DNA of 64,000 nt from assembly GCF_900108245.1 (NCBI RefSeq), contig NZ_FNUY01000007.1, positions 1 to 64,000 on the forward strand, read 5' to 3'. A model generated the notes under the pieces. That model was not told where the DNA came from, did no database searches, and worked only from the letters and a program-made list of their open reading frames with translations. The translations under genes and the position numbers were made by a program. Below are positions 25,201 through 33,987 of the stretch, one piece after another; position 1 is the stretch's first letter; each line of letters opens with the position of its first letter. Origin of the DNA: Allobosea lathyri. GTDB taxonomy: Bacteria; Pseudomonadota; Alphaproteobacteria; Rhizobiales; Beijerinckiaceae.

Positions 25201-26088
25201 ATGCCTTCACGCAATAACGCCCTCGCCGGCATCCTGATGATGCTGTTCGGCATCCTGCTGTTCTCGATCAACGACGTGATGGGCAAATGGCTGGTCGCGA
25301 CCTACACGGTCGGCCAGCTGCTGCTCCTGCGCAGCACTGCCGCCTTGGTCGTGCTGGTACCCTTCGTCTTCAAGCAGGGCCTGCATCGGACGCTGAAGCC
25401 CGAACGGCCCTGGCTGCAGGCGCTGCGCGTCGCCTTCGGCTCCGGCGAGGTCGCCCTGTTCTATCTGGCGGTATCCTATCTGCCGCTCGCCGACACCATG
25501 ACGATCTGGCTCGCCGCCCCGGTCTGGGCGGTGATCCTGGCGGCACTCCTGCTTGGCGAGAAGGTCGATTTCGCGCGCTGGCTTGCAGTTGCCGCCGGAT
25601 TTATCGGCGTTGCGATCGCGCTCAATCCAAGCAGCGCCAGCCTGTCGATGCCGGCGCTGGTTGCCCTACTCGGCAGCTTCCTCTTCGCGGCGATGATGAT
25701 CGCCGGGCGGCAGCTGCGCGGCACGCCGGACGTCACCCTCGTCGCCTGGCAGACGCTCGGCGCGCTGATCATGGGGCTCGTCCTGCTGCCCTTCGGCTGG
25801 GTGACGCCAAGCCTCGCCGACACCGCGCTGCTCGGCCTGCTCGGCATCATCGCCATGGTCGCGCATCTCTGCGTGACGCGGTCGCTGAAGCTGGCCGAGG
25901 CCTCCGTTGTCGTGCCCTATCAATACACTCTGATCGTCTGGGCGCTGCTGTTCGGCTGGCTCATCTTCGGCGACTGGCCGACCACGACGATGCTGGTCGG
26001 AGCCGCACTGATCATCGCAGCCGGCATCGCCCTGCTCATATTGGAACGCAGGTCAGGCGCGCCGCCAGAGCCGCTTGATCTTCCGTAG
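25201..26088 (+). CDS. DMT-superfamily (EamA) transporter
   Basis: About ten membrane helices in two EamA repeats fill the 295 residues, the first from ALAGILMMLFGILLFSINDVMGKW and the second from ALVALLGSFLFAAMMIAGRQL. The inner signature SGEVALFYLAVSYLPLADTMTIWLAAP-type segment is typical of S-adenosylmethionine/metabolite exporters. ATG 25201 is preferred because homologues start near RNNALAGI; ATG 25150 is in frame. The substrate is unknown. Confidence 0.9.
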   Translation: MPSRNNALAGILMMLFGILLFSINDVMGKWLVATYTVGQLLLLRSTAALVVLVPFVFKQGLHRTLKPERPWLQALRVAFGSGEVALFYLAVSYLPLADTMTIWLAAPVWAVILAALLLGEKVDFARWLAVAAGFIGVAIALNPSSASLSMPALVALLGSFLFAAMMIAGRQLRGTPDVTLVAWQTLGALIMGLVLLPFGWVTPSLADTALLGLLGIIAMVAHLCVTRSLKLAEASVVVPYQYTLIVWALLFGWLIFGDWPTTTMLVGAALIIAAGIALLILERRSGAPPEPLDLP

Positions 26089-26131
26089 CGCGCTGCGCGA
26101 AGCTCCACTCCCCGCGAAACGAGAACCCGCC

Positions 26132-27265
26132 ATGGCCCTGATCACCTACCTCACCACCGTCAAGTTCGGTTTCGGCGAGATCGCCGGCATCGGGGCCGAC
26201 CTCACCGCAATCGGCGTGACCAGGCCGCTGATCATCGCCGACAAGGGCATCGTCGCGGCCGGCATAGTCGGCACCGTCCAGAAGCAGGCGGCAGCGCTGG
26301 CCTCCGCGCCGGTCTTCGAGGACACGCCGACCAACCCCACCGAGGAAGCGGTTCTGGCGGCGCTGGCGCTCTATCGCCAGCATGGCTGCGACGGGCTCGT
26401 CGCCATCGGCGGCGGCTCGCCGATCGATCTCGCCAAGGGCGTCGCCTTGCTCGCAACCCATGACGGCGCGCTGGAAAGCTACGCCGCGATCCTCGGCGGC
26501 ATCCCCAGGATCACGGCCAGCGTCGCGCCGGTGATCGCCATCCCCACCACATCGGGCACCGGCAGCGAGGTCGGTCGCGCGGCACTCATCACCCTCACGG
26601 ACGGCCGCAAGCTCGGCTTCATCTCGCCGCATCTGATCCCGCGGCTGGCGATCTGCGACCCCGAGCTGACGCTTGGCCTGCCGGCCTGGCTCACTGCCGC
26701 GACCGGCATGGACGCCGTGACCCATTGCATCGAGACCTATCTCAGCCCACGCGAAAACCCGCCCGCCGAGGCGATCGCACTCGACGGCCTGAAGCGTGCC
26801 GTCGCCCATATCGAGCGCGCGGTGAAGGACGGTTCGGACCGCGAGGCGCGCAAGGAAATGATGATGGCCGCGCTGCAGGGCGGCATGACCTTCCAGAAGG
26901 GCCTGGGCGCCGTACACGCTTTGTCGCATCCACTGGGCGGGCTGAAGGAGGTTTCGCTCCATCACGGCACGCTGAATGCCGTGCTGCTGCCGGCCATTTT
27001 GCGCTTCAATGCGCCCGATGCCCAGGCGAAATACGCCGAGATCCGGCGCACGCTCGGCCTCGCGCCCGATACCGACCTCGCGATCTGGCTCGCCGAATTG
27101 ACGGGCCGCCTCGGCATGCCGCAGAGCCTGTCGGCCATGGGCGTGCCGCGCAGCGTCATTCCCGCGATCGCGGAGGCCGCCGTGAAGGACCACTCCAGCG
27201 CCACCAATCCGCGCGCCGCCACCGCCGCAGATTATGCGGCGATGCTGGAAGCCTCCTTCGGCTAG
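26132..27265 (+). CDS. Iron-containing alcohol dehydrogenase
   Basis: This 377-residue protein belongs to the group III, Fe-dependent alcohol dehydrogenases. The NAD(P) loop is GGGSPIDLAKGVALL near residue 90, followed by IAIPTTSGTGSEVGRAALIT near 130. Metal ligands are expected in the blocks DAVTHCIETYLS, GAVHALSHPLGG and SLHHGTLNAVLLP, all present. It oxidises or reduces an alcohol/aldehyde in the cytosol. The gene follows the EamA transporter by 43 bp and is followed by a palindromic repeat. Confidence 0.92.
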   Translation: MALITYLTTVKFGFGEIAGIGADLTAIGVTRPLIIADKGIVAAGIVGTVQKQAAALASAPVFEDTPTNPTEEAVLAALALYRQHGCDGLVAIGGGSPIDLAKGVALLATHDGALESYAAILGGIPRITASVAPVIAIPTTSGTGSEVGRAALITLTDGRKLGFISPHLIPRLAICDPELTLGLPAWLTAATGMDAVTHCIETYLSPRENPPAEAIALDGLKRAVAHIERAVKDGSDREARKEMMMAALQGGMTFQKGLGAVHALSHPLGGLKEVSLHHGTLNAVLLPAILRFNAPDAQAKYAEIRRTLGLAPDTDLAIWLAELTGRLGMPQSLSAMGVPRSVIPAIAEAAVKDHSSATNPRAATAADYAAMLEASFG

Positions 27266-27294
27266 GTCCGGACAGTCATGCTCTGAAACACGCC

Positions 27295-27402
27295 GTCATC
27301 CCGGACGCAGCGGAGCGGAGATCCGGGATCCATCGTAGAGCGCCGTCGAGCCTCATGATGGATCCCGGATCTGCGCGGCTAAAGCCGCTTGTCCGGGATG
27401 AC
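27295..27402. repeat. Interspersed palindrome, GTCATCC/GGATGAC family
   Basis: The unit opens GTCATCCCGGACGCAGCGGA and closes GCTTGTCCGGGATGAC, with the inner pair GATCCGGGATCCATC and GATGGATCCCGGATC. It lies between the convergent dehydrogenase and PNPOx genes. Confidence 0.92.
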
Positions 27403-27466
27403 GGCGCGCGGGTCCGAGCCAGATTGCGTACTCACCTTGGCGCACTCGGCGGCAACAGCTCGCCAC

Positions 27467-28099
27467 TCAATACAGCCGGCTGCGATAGGCCTCTTCCAGA
27501 TTGGCTTCGGCCTCGGCGACGCCGATCGCCTTGGTCTGCTCCGCGACGATCCGGCCCAGCGTCGGGAAGCGGTTGCGCTCGACCTGCGTCGAAGGATCCC
27601 ACAGCTTCGAGCGAATCAAGGCCTTCCCGCAGTGGAAGAACACTTCGTCGACTGAAACGAGCAGACCGATCGTCGGCACCCGCTCCTGCACGATCGACGG
27701 CTCGAGCAGCGCCGGATCGCGCGTCACGCGGGCCCTGCCGTTGACCCGCAGGGTCTCGTTGATGCCGGGCACCATGAAGATCAGCCCGACGCTCGGCGCA
27801 GAGATGATATTGCCGAAGGTGTCGACCCGGTTGTTGCCCCGCCTGTCGGGAATCAGCAGCGTCTTGTCGTCGAGCACCCGCACGAAGCCCGGGGCATCGC
27901 CGCGCGGGCTCGCATCTGCGGCTCCGGCCCTGTCCACGCTGGCGAGCACAAGGAAGGGCGAGAGCGCGATGAAGTCGCGACAGAACTGGTCGAGTGCCGG
28001 CAGGACCTTGCGCTCGGCCAGAGGATTGACCGCGCCTATATGGGCGCGCAGCTCGTCAGGGTCATCGATATGGGCCACGGGATCGTCGAATGTGGTCAT
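27467..28099 (-). CDS. Pyridoxamine 5'-phosphate oxidase-family protein
   Basis: The 210 residues form one split-barrel flavin-binding domain: FIALSPFLVLASVDRAGAAD, SPRGDAPGFVRVLDDKTLLIPDRRGNNRVD (in part), and GNIISAPSVGLIFMVPGINETLRVNG. This matches the MSMEG_1061-type subgroup whose substrates are unknown. ATG 28099 has GGAG upstream. It stands alone, divergent from the next gene. Confidence 0.9.
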   Translation of the reverse strand: MTTFDDPVAHIDDPDELRAHIGAVNPLAERKVLPALDQFCRDFIALSPFLVLASVDRAGAADASPRGDAPGFVRVLDDKTLLIPDRRGNNRVDTFGNIISAPSVGLIFMVPGINETLRVNGRARVTRDPALLEPSIVQERVPTIGLLVSVDEVFFHCGKALIRSKLWDPSTQVERNRFPTLGRIVAEQTKAIGVAEAEANLEEAYRSRLY

Positions 28100-28356
28100 G
28101 TCAGGCTCCCATCGAGCTCTGCCGGTTTCCGGCATTTGCGCCAGTCTCGCCAATCGAGCCGGACAATGCCAGTCCCGGCCGGCCACACCACAAGGCACGA
28201 AAGCATGGCCGATGCGCCCTCCGCGCCGCAAATCCTCGGATCGAAATGCAACAGAACGCTGCAGGATGCATGCGGCGGGCTCAATCGTCTTGACCCCCAC
28301 TCCGCCGCCCGCCATCGTGCTCGCCATATTCGCCCTCCTTTATGAGGCTTGATCCG

Positions 28357-28827
28357 ATGCGCCGCACATTGCTGCGAACCGCCCTTCTCTCGGTCGCCTG
28401 CCTGGCCGGCTTCTCCGCCCTGGCCGCCAGTGGCCGCTATGTCGCTCCGCCCGACCGGGCCGAGGAGCGCATCATCCCGATGTATGGCAACCTGCCAGCC
28501 TGCGAAGACCCAGCCGTGCTCGGTGAGATCACCAGCTGGTTCAACTCGCGCGAAAGCAAGTTCTGGGGGCCGCTCCAGGCTGTCAGCTATGACCGCATCC
28601 GGCCGATCGGCTACCGGCCATGGGGCGATGATTTCATTCCGCGCCGTTTCTGCACCGGCCGCGTCCAGCTGAACGACGGCACGCTGCACCGCGTCGACTA
28701 TTCGGTGCGCGAGAATCTCGGGCTCTTCGGCCTGACCTGGAACGTCAACTGGTGCGTCAGCGGGCTCGACCGCCACCGCAGCTATGCGCCCGACTGCCAG
28801 ATGGCCCGCCCCGGCCCCGAGCGGTAA
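28357..28827 (+). CDS. Exported hypothetical protein
   Basis: A signal peptide (RRTLLRTALLSVACLAGFSALA) precedes a mature domain of about 130 residues containing three or four cysteines (LPACEDPAVLG, RRFCTGRVQL, NVNWCVSGLD, APDCQM), which could form two disulfides in the periplasm. I do not recognise the family, although the pattern (CEDP...W F...E) is seen in short rhizobial exported proteins. It lies ten bases before the RNase T2 gene, probably co-transcribed. GAGG precedes ATG 28357; ATG 28342 is the alternative. Confidence 0.7.
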   Translation: MRRTLLRTALLSVACLAGFSALAASGRYVAPPDRAEERIIPMYGNLPACEDPAVLGEITSWFNSRESKFWGPLQAVSYDRIRPIGYRPWGDDFIPRRFCTGRVQLNDGTLHRVDYSVRENLGLFGLTWNVNWCVSGLDRHRSYAPDCQMARPGPER

Positions 28828-28836
28828 AACCGCCTG

Positions 28837-29505
28837 ATGGCGCTCTTGCGCGCTTGCCTGTCGCTTGTGCTTCTCGGCCTGCTCTTCGGCGGAGCGCAGG
28901 CGCAAGGGCGCTATCAGCGTGGCGGCTCGCCGGGCGATTTCGACTTCTACGTTCTCGCGCTGTCCTGGTCGCCCGGCTTCTGCGAGCTCGATGGCGACCG
29001 CCCGCGCAATAGCGAGCAATGCTCCGAAGGCGCGGGCCTGCGCTTCGTCGTCCACGGGCTCTGGCCCCAGAACGAGCGCGGCTACCCCAGCGATTGCGGT
29101 CCGGCCGGTCGCACGCCCTCGCGAATCGCTATGGAGAAGGCGCAGGGCCTGTTTCCGACCGAGAGCCTCGCCCGCTATGAATGGCGCAAGCACGGCACCT
29201 GCTCCGGATCGAGCCCGAGCGACTATTTCGACGACGTCCGGCGCGCCCGCGAGAAGATCGTGATCCCGCCTTCGCTCGCAAAGGCGGATCGCGATCAGAA
29301 CTGGACCGCGATCGACCTCGAACGCGCTTTTGTCGACGCGAATCCCGGATTGCGCACCGATATGATGTCGGTCGCCTGCAAGCGCGGCGTGCTTCAGGAG
29401 GTCCGCATCTGCCTCAGCAAGGACCTGCGCGGCTTCCGCACCTGCCAGGAGGTCGATCGCTCCGGCTGCCGATCGCGCGAAATCACGGTCACGGCTCCAC
29501 GCTGA
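28837..29505 (+). CDS. Ribonuclease T2 family protein
   Basis: A signal peptide (LLRACLSLVLLGLLFGGAQA) leads to a T2-type nuclease with both active-site segments: CAS1 FVVHGLWPQ near residue 74 and CAS2 YEWRKHGTC near 117, which contribute the catalytic histidines and glutamate-equivalent region. Several cysteines fit disulfides. It would cut single-stranded RNA in the periplasm or outside. It forms a probable two-gene exported unit with the small protein upstream and is followed by rlmJ. Confidence 0.93.
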   Translation: MALLRACLSLVLLGLLFGGAQAQGRYQRGGSPGDFDFYVLALSWSPGFCELDGDRPRNSEQCSEGAGLRFVVHGLWPQNERGYPSDCGPAGRTPSRIAMEKAQGLFPTESLARYEWRKHGTCSGSSPSDYFDDVRRAREKIVIPPSLAKADRDQNWTAIDLERAFVDANPGLRTDMMSVACKRGVLQEVRICLSKDLRGFRTCQEVDRSGCRSREITVTAPR

Positions 29506-29536
29506 CAGGCGCGTCAAAGACACGTAAGAGCGTGTC

Positions 29537-30388
29537 ATGAATTATCGCCACGGCTTCCATGCCGGAAACTTCGCCGACGTGCTCAAGCATGTCATCCTCA
29601 TGCGCATCCTCAGCCATCTCGGCGCCAAGGAGACGCCTTACCGGGTCGTCGACACGCATGCGGGGGCCGGTCGCTACGATCTCGGCTCCGAAGAGGCGCT
29701 GCGCACCCATGAATGGAAGGATGGCGTGGCCCGGATCGACCGGTCGCCGCTGTCGCCAGCGGTCGAGGCGCTGCTGAAGCCGTGGCGCGACGGCCTGGCC
29801 GGCGCCCGCGCGCTTCACGGGGCCGACACCTATCCCGGCTCTCCCTGGCTTTGCCAATTCGCGATGCGTGCCGACGACAGGCTGATCGCCGCCGAACTCC
29901 ACCCCCAGACTCACAAGAAGCTGGTTCAGGTCATCGGCCGTGATCCACGCTGCAAGGCCCTCGCGATCGATGGCTGGAACGCGCTTCGCGGCAATGTGCC
30001 CCCAAAAGAGCGGCGCGGGGTCGTGCTGATCGACCCGCCCTTCGAGGAGAAGGACGAGTTCGCGACATTGGAGACGGAGCTCATCGCCGCCCACCGCAAA
30101 TGGCCGACCGGGATCTATGCGCTCTGGTATCCGATCAAGGACCGGCGTGCCGTCGAGAATCTGATCACGGCGATTCTCGCGGCGGGAATTGGCCGCCTCC
30201 TGCGGCTGGAGATCGACGTCGATCGTCCCGAAGCCGCCGGCGGACTGACTGCCACGGGCATGCTTGTGATCAATCCGCCCTGGCTGCTGACGGATGAGGC
30301 CCGCATTCTGCTGCCGGCCCTCACCGAGCGTCTCGCCCAGGGGCCGAGCCCACGCTACCTATGCGAGCCGATTCGCCCGGACGGCTGA
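29537..30388 (+). CDS. rlmJ: 23S rRNA (adenine-2030-N6)-methyltransferase
   Basis: RlmJ methylates A2030 of 23S rRNA in the cytosol. The typical opening NYRHGFHAGNFADVLKHVIL is at residues 2-21, the SAM-binding DTHAGAGRYDL near 40, and the catalytic DPPFEEKDEF near 167 (the DPPY-type motif IV). At 283 residues the length is normal. No other translation gene is beside it. Confidence 0.95.
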   Translation: MNYRHGFHAGNFADVLKHVILMRILSHLGAKETPYRVVDTHAGAGRYDLGSEEALRTHEWKDGVARIDRSPLSPAVEALLKPWRDGLAGARALHGADTYPGSPWLCQFAMRADDRLIAAELHPQTHKKLVQVIGRDPRCKALAIDGWNALRGNVPPKERRGVVLIDPPFEEKDEFATLETELIAAHRKWPTGIYALWYPIKDRRAVENLITAILAAGIGRLLRLEIDVDRPEAAGGLTATGMLVINPPWLLTDEARILLPALTERLAQGPSPRYLCEPIRPDG

Positions 30389-30461
30389 CGGACGGCGATT
30401 CTTCCGCACAAATCCCACATCCCCGATGTTCAAACTGCCCATGGCCTAAAAGGACCTCCCG

Positions 30462-31067
30462 ATGCTCGTATTGCGCTCGTCTCCCGCCTCTCCTTTCGGC
30501 CGCAAGGTCAAGATCGCAGCGCTCGAACTCGGCCTGATCGACCGCATCGAAATCGCCGCCACCGACACTAACGATCCCGCTGAGCCCCTGCGCCAGCAGA
30601 ATCCGCTCGGCAAGATCCCGACACTGGTGCTGGAAGACGGCACGACGCTGTTCGATTCGCGCGTGATCGTCGACTATCTCGACCATCTCGCCGGCGAGAG
30701 CCGCCTCATTCCGGCCGGCGAAGCCCGCTTTGCCCAGTTGCGCCTGCAGGCTCTCGCGGATGGCCTTTGCGACGCTGCGTTGCTGCAGGTCTATGAGACC
30801 CGCTTCCGGCCGGTAGAAGGACGCAATGCCGACTGGGTCGCGCATCAGGCCGGCAAGGTTTCGCGCGCGCTCGCCGCATTGGAGGCCGCACCGCCGACCT
30901 ATCCGGACAAGCCGCGGGTCGGCGAGATCGCACTCGCCTGCGCGCTCGGCTATCTCGACCTGCGCTTCGAAGGCAGCTGGCGGACGACTCACCCCCGGCT
31001 CGTCGCCTGGCTCGACGCCTTCGCCGCCAAGGTCCCGGCTTTCGAGACGACGCGCTTCAAGGGCTGA
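30462..31067 (+). CDS. Glutathione S-transferase family protein
   Basis: The thioredoxin-fold N-terminal domain shows LRSSPASPFGRKVKIAALELG at residues 4-24 with the likely catalytic Ser/Ser pair, NPLGKIPTLVLEDG near 48, and DSRVIVDYLDH near 66 which binds the glutathione gamma-glutamyl part. The all-helical C-terminal domain follows. The last three codons and stop lie within a nested palindrome (31059-31224). Substrate unknown. Confidence 0.93.
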   Translation: MLVLRSSPASPFGRKVKIAALELGLIDRIEIAATDTNDPAEPLRQQNPLGKIPTLVLEDGTTLFDSRVIVDYLDHLAGESRLIPAGEARFAQLRLQALADGLCDAALLQVYETRFRPVEGRNADWVAHQAGKVSRALAALEAAPPTYPDKPRVGEIALACALGYLDLRFEGSWRTTHPRLVAWLDAFAAKVPAFETTRFKG

Positions 31068-31224
31068 TACCAACGGGCTTTGAGGCTCCCCTGTCGTCAT
31101 TGCGAGCGCAGCGAAGCAATCCAGGGGTCGTCGAGCGCTGCCGCTCTGGATTGCTTCGCTGCGCTCGCAATGACGCAATAGCGACGCACCGATCGACATT
31201 AAAGCCGCTGGTATCAGCCCTTCA
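31059..31224. repeat. Nested palindromes at the 3' end of the GST gene
   Basis: The outer arms are AAGGGCTGATACCA (31059-31072 region, including the GST stop) and TGGTATCAGCCCTT (31209-31222 region). Within them lies a second palindrome, 31096-31174, with GTCATTGCGAGCGCAGCGAA and TTCGCTGCGCTCGCAATGAC as arms. The outer arms extend into GGGCTTT and AAAGCC with a gap. Confidence 0.85.
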
Positions 31225-31254
31225 AGCCACCGGCATCATCGTTCGCGCAGCTAC

Positions 31255-31287
31255 AAATCCAGGGGTCCGCAAGACCTCTGGATTTTT
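31255..31287 (+). terminator. Rho-independent terminator after the GST gene
   Basis: AAATCCAGGGGTC and GACCTCTGGATTT pair over 13 bp with one mismatch around CGCAA, followed by TTTTT on the plus strand. It would end transcription of the GST gene and the nested repeat. Confidence 0.75.
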
Positions 31288-31317
31288 CGTGCCAAACCAA
31301 TGACGGGATTGCAGGCA

Positions 31318-31348
31318 ACAAAAAACCCGGTGGCCGAAGCCACCGGGT
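31318..31348 (-). terminator. Rho-independent terminator of the porin gene
   Basis: A perfect stem ACCCGGTGGC with GCCACCGGGT around a CGAA loop is followed on the minus strand by TTTTTTG. It lies 28 bp after the porin stop. Confidence 0.92.
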
Positions 31349-31375
31349 CATGTCCAACCCCGTGAGGGGAAAAGA

Positions 31376-32056
31376 CTAGAACTTGTAGTTCAGGCCAGCG
31401 CGGACGACCGAGAACTTGGTCTCGACCTTGCCCGTGAAGGTGCCGCCGGGAACGTTGACCGACTCCTTGTCGAGATCGACGTAGAGGTATTCGACCTTGG
31501 CCGACAGGTTGTTGGTGAAGGCGTACTCCAGGCCAGCACCGAGCGTCCAGCCGTACTGAACGTTGTCGTCGCTGAACACGAAGGTCGGGGCAGTGATCTT
31601 GTTCTTGACCTGGCCATAAGCGAAACCGCCGGTGACGTAGGGCAGGAACCGGTCGAAAGCGTAGCCGACGCGGCCACGAACGGTGCCGAACCAGTTCAGC
31701 TCGTTCGAAGCGCTGAAGCCGTTCAGGGCTCCGGTGGTGGCCTTCAGGTCGGCGCCCTGGAAGTCAGCCTCGAGGCCGACGACCCACTGGCCGATCTGGT
31801 AGTTGTAGCCGATCTGGCCACCGCCGACGAAGCCGTCGGGATCCTTGAACTGCGGGATGACGCCGAGGTTGGTGGAGTCGATCTGACCCCAGGCGTAACC
31901 GGCGTTGGCACCGACGTAGAAGCCGGTCCAGGTGAAGATCGGAGCGTAGATCGGGGCAACGACCGGGCCCTTGCGGGACGGCAGATCAGCGGCAGAGGCG
32001 GCGCCGGCAGCGACGAGGCCAAGTGCCGCGACGCTCGAAAGCAGATACTTCTTCAT
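31376..32056 (-). CDS. Outer-membrane beta-barrel protein (Omp25/Omp31-like)
   Basis: A signal peptide ends at AASA/ADLPSRK, and the mature protein begins with the family-typical ADLPSRKGPVVAPIYAPIFTW followed by alternating beta-strands (GFYVGANAGYAWG, VGGGQIGYNYQIGQWVVGLE) and ends in Phe, as outer-membrane barrels do. The 226 residues predict eight strands. AAGGAG precedes ATG 32056 by seven bases and a strong terminator follows, so it is probably highly expressed. Codons are strongly biased to abundant tRNAs (CTTC, GGTC) compared with neighbours. Confidence 0.93.
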   Translation of the reverse strand: MKKYLLSSVAALGLVAAGAASAADLPSRKGPVVAPIYAPIFTWTGFYVGANAGYAWGQIDSTNLGVIPQFKDPDGFVGGGQIGYNYQIGQWVVGLEADFQGADLKATTGALNGFSASNELNWFGTVRGRVGYAFDRFLPYVTGGFAYGQVKNKITAPTFVFSDDNVQYGWTLGAGLEYAFTNNLSAKVEYLYVDLDKESVNVPGGTFTGKVETKFSVVRAGLNYKF

Positions 32057-32432
32057 AATAGACTCCTTAGACGTCGCTCATGCCGGTCGAGCCCGGCGGT
32101 GATTTCGATAGACCCTGTATAAGAGCATTACCCAGCTTTGTCTGTTGCGCCAGAAGCACAACTGCCTTGCAGACCGCGGCAGAAATGCGGCACGAATGCG
32201 ATAACCCAGGCCAAAGAGTAAAGACGGATTAACGAACGTTAAAGCACGCTGAATGGTAAATCGAATACTAATAATACCGAGACTACCCCTGACCTCCCCC
32301 CAGCGTGCCGCCTCACTAACGCGACTACTCCCGTAGGGTTCCATTGCGATCGATCGAATTCTTCTCCCGCCTTGCCGAACCACGCCACGCATGCATAAGC
32401 CATTATGTTTGAAGCGAAACGAGACGTGACGA
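32057..32432. other. 376-bp divergent spacer, AT-rich, between porin and glycosyltransferase
   Basis: No gene is seen. The DNA is richer in A and T than its surroundings, above all at 32210-32280, as expected for promoters of the strongly expressed porin. On minus CTTATACAG near 32120 could serve as a -10. I could not fix a -35 or a plus-strand promoter with confidence. Confidence 0.5.
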
Positions 32433-33248
32433 ATGCCACCTATCTCGATTTTCATAATCGCGCGCGATGAGGCCGATCGCATAGGGCGGACGATCATGGC
32501 CGCGCGTGGTTTGAGCGACGATATCATCGTCGTGGACTCCGGTTCGACCGATGGAACGCAAGCCGTTGCCGAGCAGCTGGGCGCCCGAGTCGTCTTCAAT
32601 GCCTGGCCGGGCTACGGCCCGCAGAAGCGGTTCGCGGAAGACCTCTGCCGCCACGACTGGATGCTCAATCTCGACGCCGACGAAGTCCTGCCCTCCGACC
32701 TCGCTGCCGAGATAGCCGCGCTTTTCGAAGGCAACGGACCAGGAGCGGACGCCTATAAGCTGAGAATCGCCGAAATCTTCCCCGGCGAGCAGGCGCCGCA
32801 TCGCTTCGCCTACGCGCTCGCGCCCGTGCGACTCTATCGCAAGGCCAAGGGCCGCTATTCGCCCTCCCCGGTTCATGACCGGGTCGATCTCGATCCAGAT
32901 GCCCGAATCGGCCGCCTCAAGGGTACGGTGCACCATTATTCGGTTCGCTCGCTGGGCGAGCAGATGGAAAAGCTCAACGCCTATAGCGACGCGCAGGCCG
33001 ACGACCTCGACCAGCGCGGCGTGACAGTCTCGGCCTTCCGGCTCGTCGTCGAATTCCCGGCGAACTTCATCAAGGCCTATTTCGGCCGCCGGCACGGCCT
33101 GCGCGGCGTCTACGGCTTCATGACCGCGATGAACTATGCGTTCTACCGCTACCTGCGCGTCGCCAAACACTGGGAGCGACGGTTGCAGCGCCGCTCGCCG
33201 CCGAAAGCCGCCCTGCCACCGGCGAATCGGGAATCGCGCGATGTCTGA
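32433..33248 (+). CDS. Glycosyltransferase family 2 (LPS core biosynthesis type)
   Basis: The GT-A fold is seen as ISIFIIARDEADRIGRTI at residues 4-21, DIIVVDSGSTDGTQ near 30 and the metal-binding NLDADEVLP near 80. The PQKRFAEDLCRHDWML and HYSVRSLGEQMEKLNAYSD stretches are those of the WaaE/KdtX group, which adds a glucose to the LPS inner core at the cytoplasmic face. 271 residues is normal. The gene overlaps the following SDR gene by eight bases. Confidence 0.9.
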   Translation: MPPISIFIIARDEADRIGRTIMAARGLSDDIIVVDSGSTDGTQAVAEQLGARVVFNAWPGYGPQKRFAEDLCRHDWMLNLDADEVLPSDLAAEIAALFEGNGPGADAYKLRIAEIFPGEQAPHRFAYALAPVRLYRKAKGRYSPSPVHDRVDLDPDARIGRLKGTVHHYSVRSLGEQMEKLNAYSDAQADDLDQRGVTVSAFRLVVEFPANFIKAYFGRRHGLRGVYGFMTAMNYAFYRYLRVAKHWERRLQRRSPPKAALPPANRESRDV

Positions 33249-33987
33249 GGTTGCGCTGGTGACGGGGGGCTCGCGGCGCATCGGCCGCGCCATCGTCGAG
33301 CGGCTGGCGGACGCCGGCTATGCAGTCGCGATCCATTATGGCGGCGCGCGCGAAGAGGCCGAGGCGCTCGCGGCCGAATTGCGGCAGCGCGGCGCGCGTG
33401 CCGCCGTGATCGCCGGTGATCTGGCCGATCCCGCCGAGGTCGACCTGATAGTCCCGGCGGCGGAAGCGGCGCTGGGGCCGGTCACCTTGCTCGTCAATAG
33501 CGCCTCGATCTTCGTCGCCGACGATGTGCGCACGCTCGACATACCCAGCTGGAACCGCCAGTTCTCGGTCAATCTGCGCGCACCGTCGGTTCTGGCGGGC
33601 GCCATGGCGAACCGCCTGCCCGAAGGACGCGATGGCGCGATCGTCAACATCATCGACCAGCGCGTCTGGAAACTGACCCCGCAATATTATTCGTACACGC
33701 TGACCAAGGCCGCGCTGCTGACCGCGACGCAGACCATGGCCCAGGCGCTGGCGCCGCGGATTCGCGTCAATGCGGTTGGTCCCGGGCCGACCCTGCCGAA
33801 TGCGCGCGACGGCGCGGCGCGGATGGAGCAGGAGGCAGCTGCCACGCTGCTGCAGCACAAGGTCGATGCGACCGAGATCGCCGAAGCCGTGCTCTATCTC
33901 GCGCAGGCGCGCTCCGTCACCGGCCAGATGATCGCGGTCGATGCAGGCCAGCATCTCGGCTGGCGCACGCCCGATATCGTCGACTGA
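33241..33987 (+). CDS. SDR-family oxidoreductase (FolM/pteridine-reductase-like)
   Basis: The cofactor loop TGGSRRIGRAIVERL at residues 8-22 has the Arg that marks NADPH-using pteridine reductases, and the catalytic part reads NIIDQRVWKLTPQYYSYTLTKAAL near 135 with YxxxK. These features fit FolM-like dihydromonapterin/dihydrofolate reductases, but activity on other substrates is possible. It starts inside the end of the glycosyltransferase gene and its stop abuts the stop of the convergent isomerase gene. Confidence 0.87.
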   Translation: MSEVALVTGGSRRIGRAIVERLADAGYAVAIHYGGAREEAEALAAELRQRGARAAVIAGDLADPAEVDLIVPAAEAALGPVTLLVNSASIFVADDVRTLDIPSWNRQFSVNLRAPSVLAGAMANRLPEGRDGAIVNIIDQRVWKLTPQYYSYTLTKAALLTATQTMAQALAPRIRVNAVGPGPTLPNARDGAARMEQEAAATLLQHKVDATEIAEAVLYLAQARSVTGQMIAVDAGQHLGWRTPDIVD

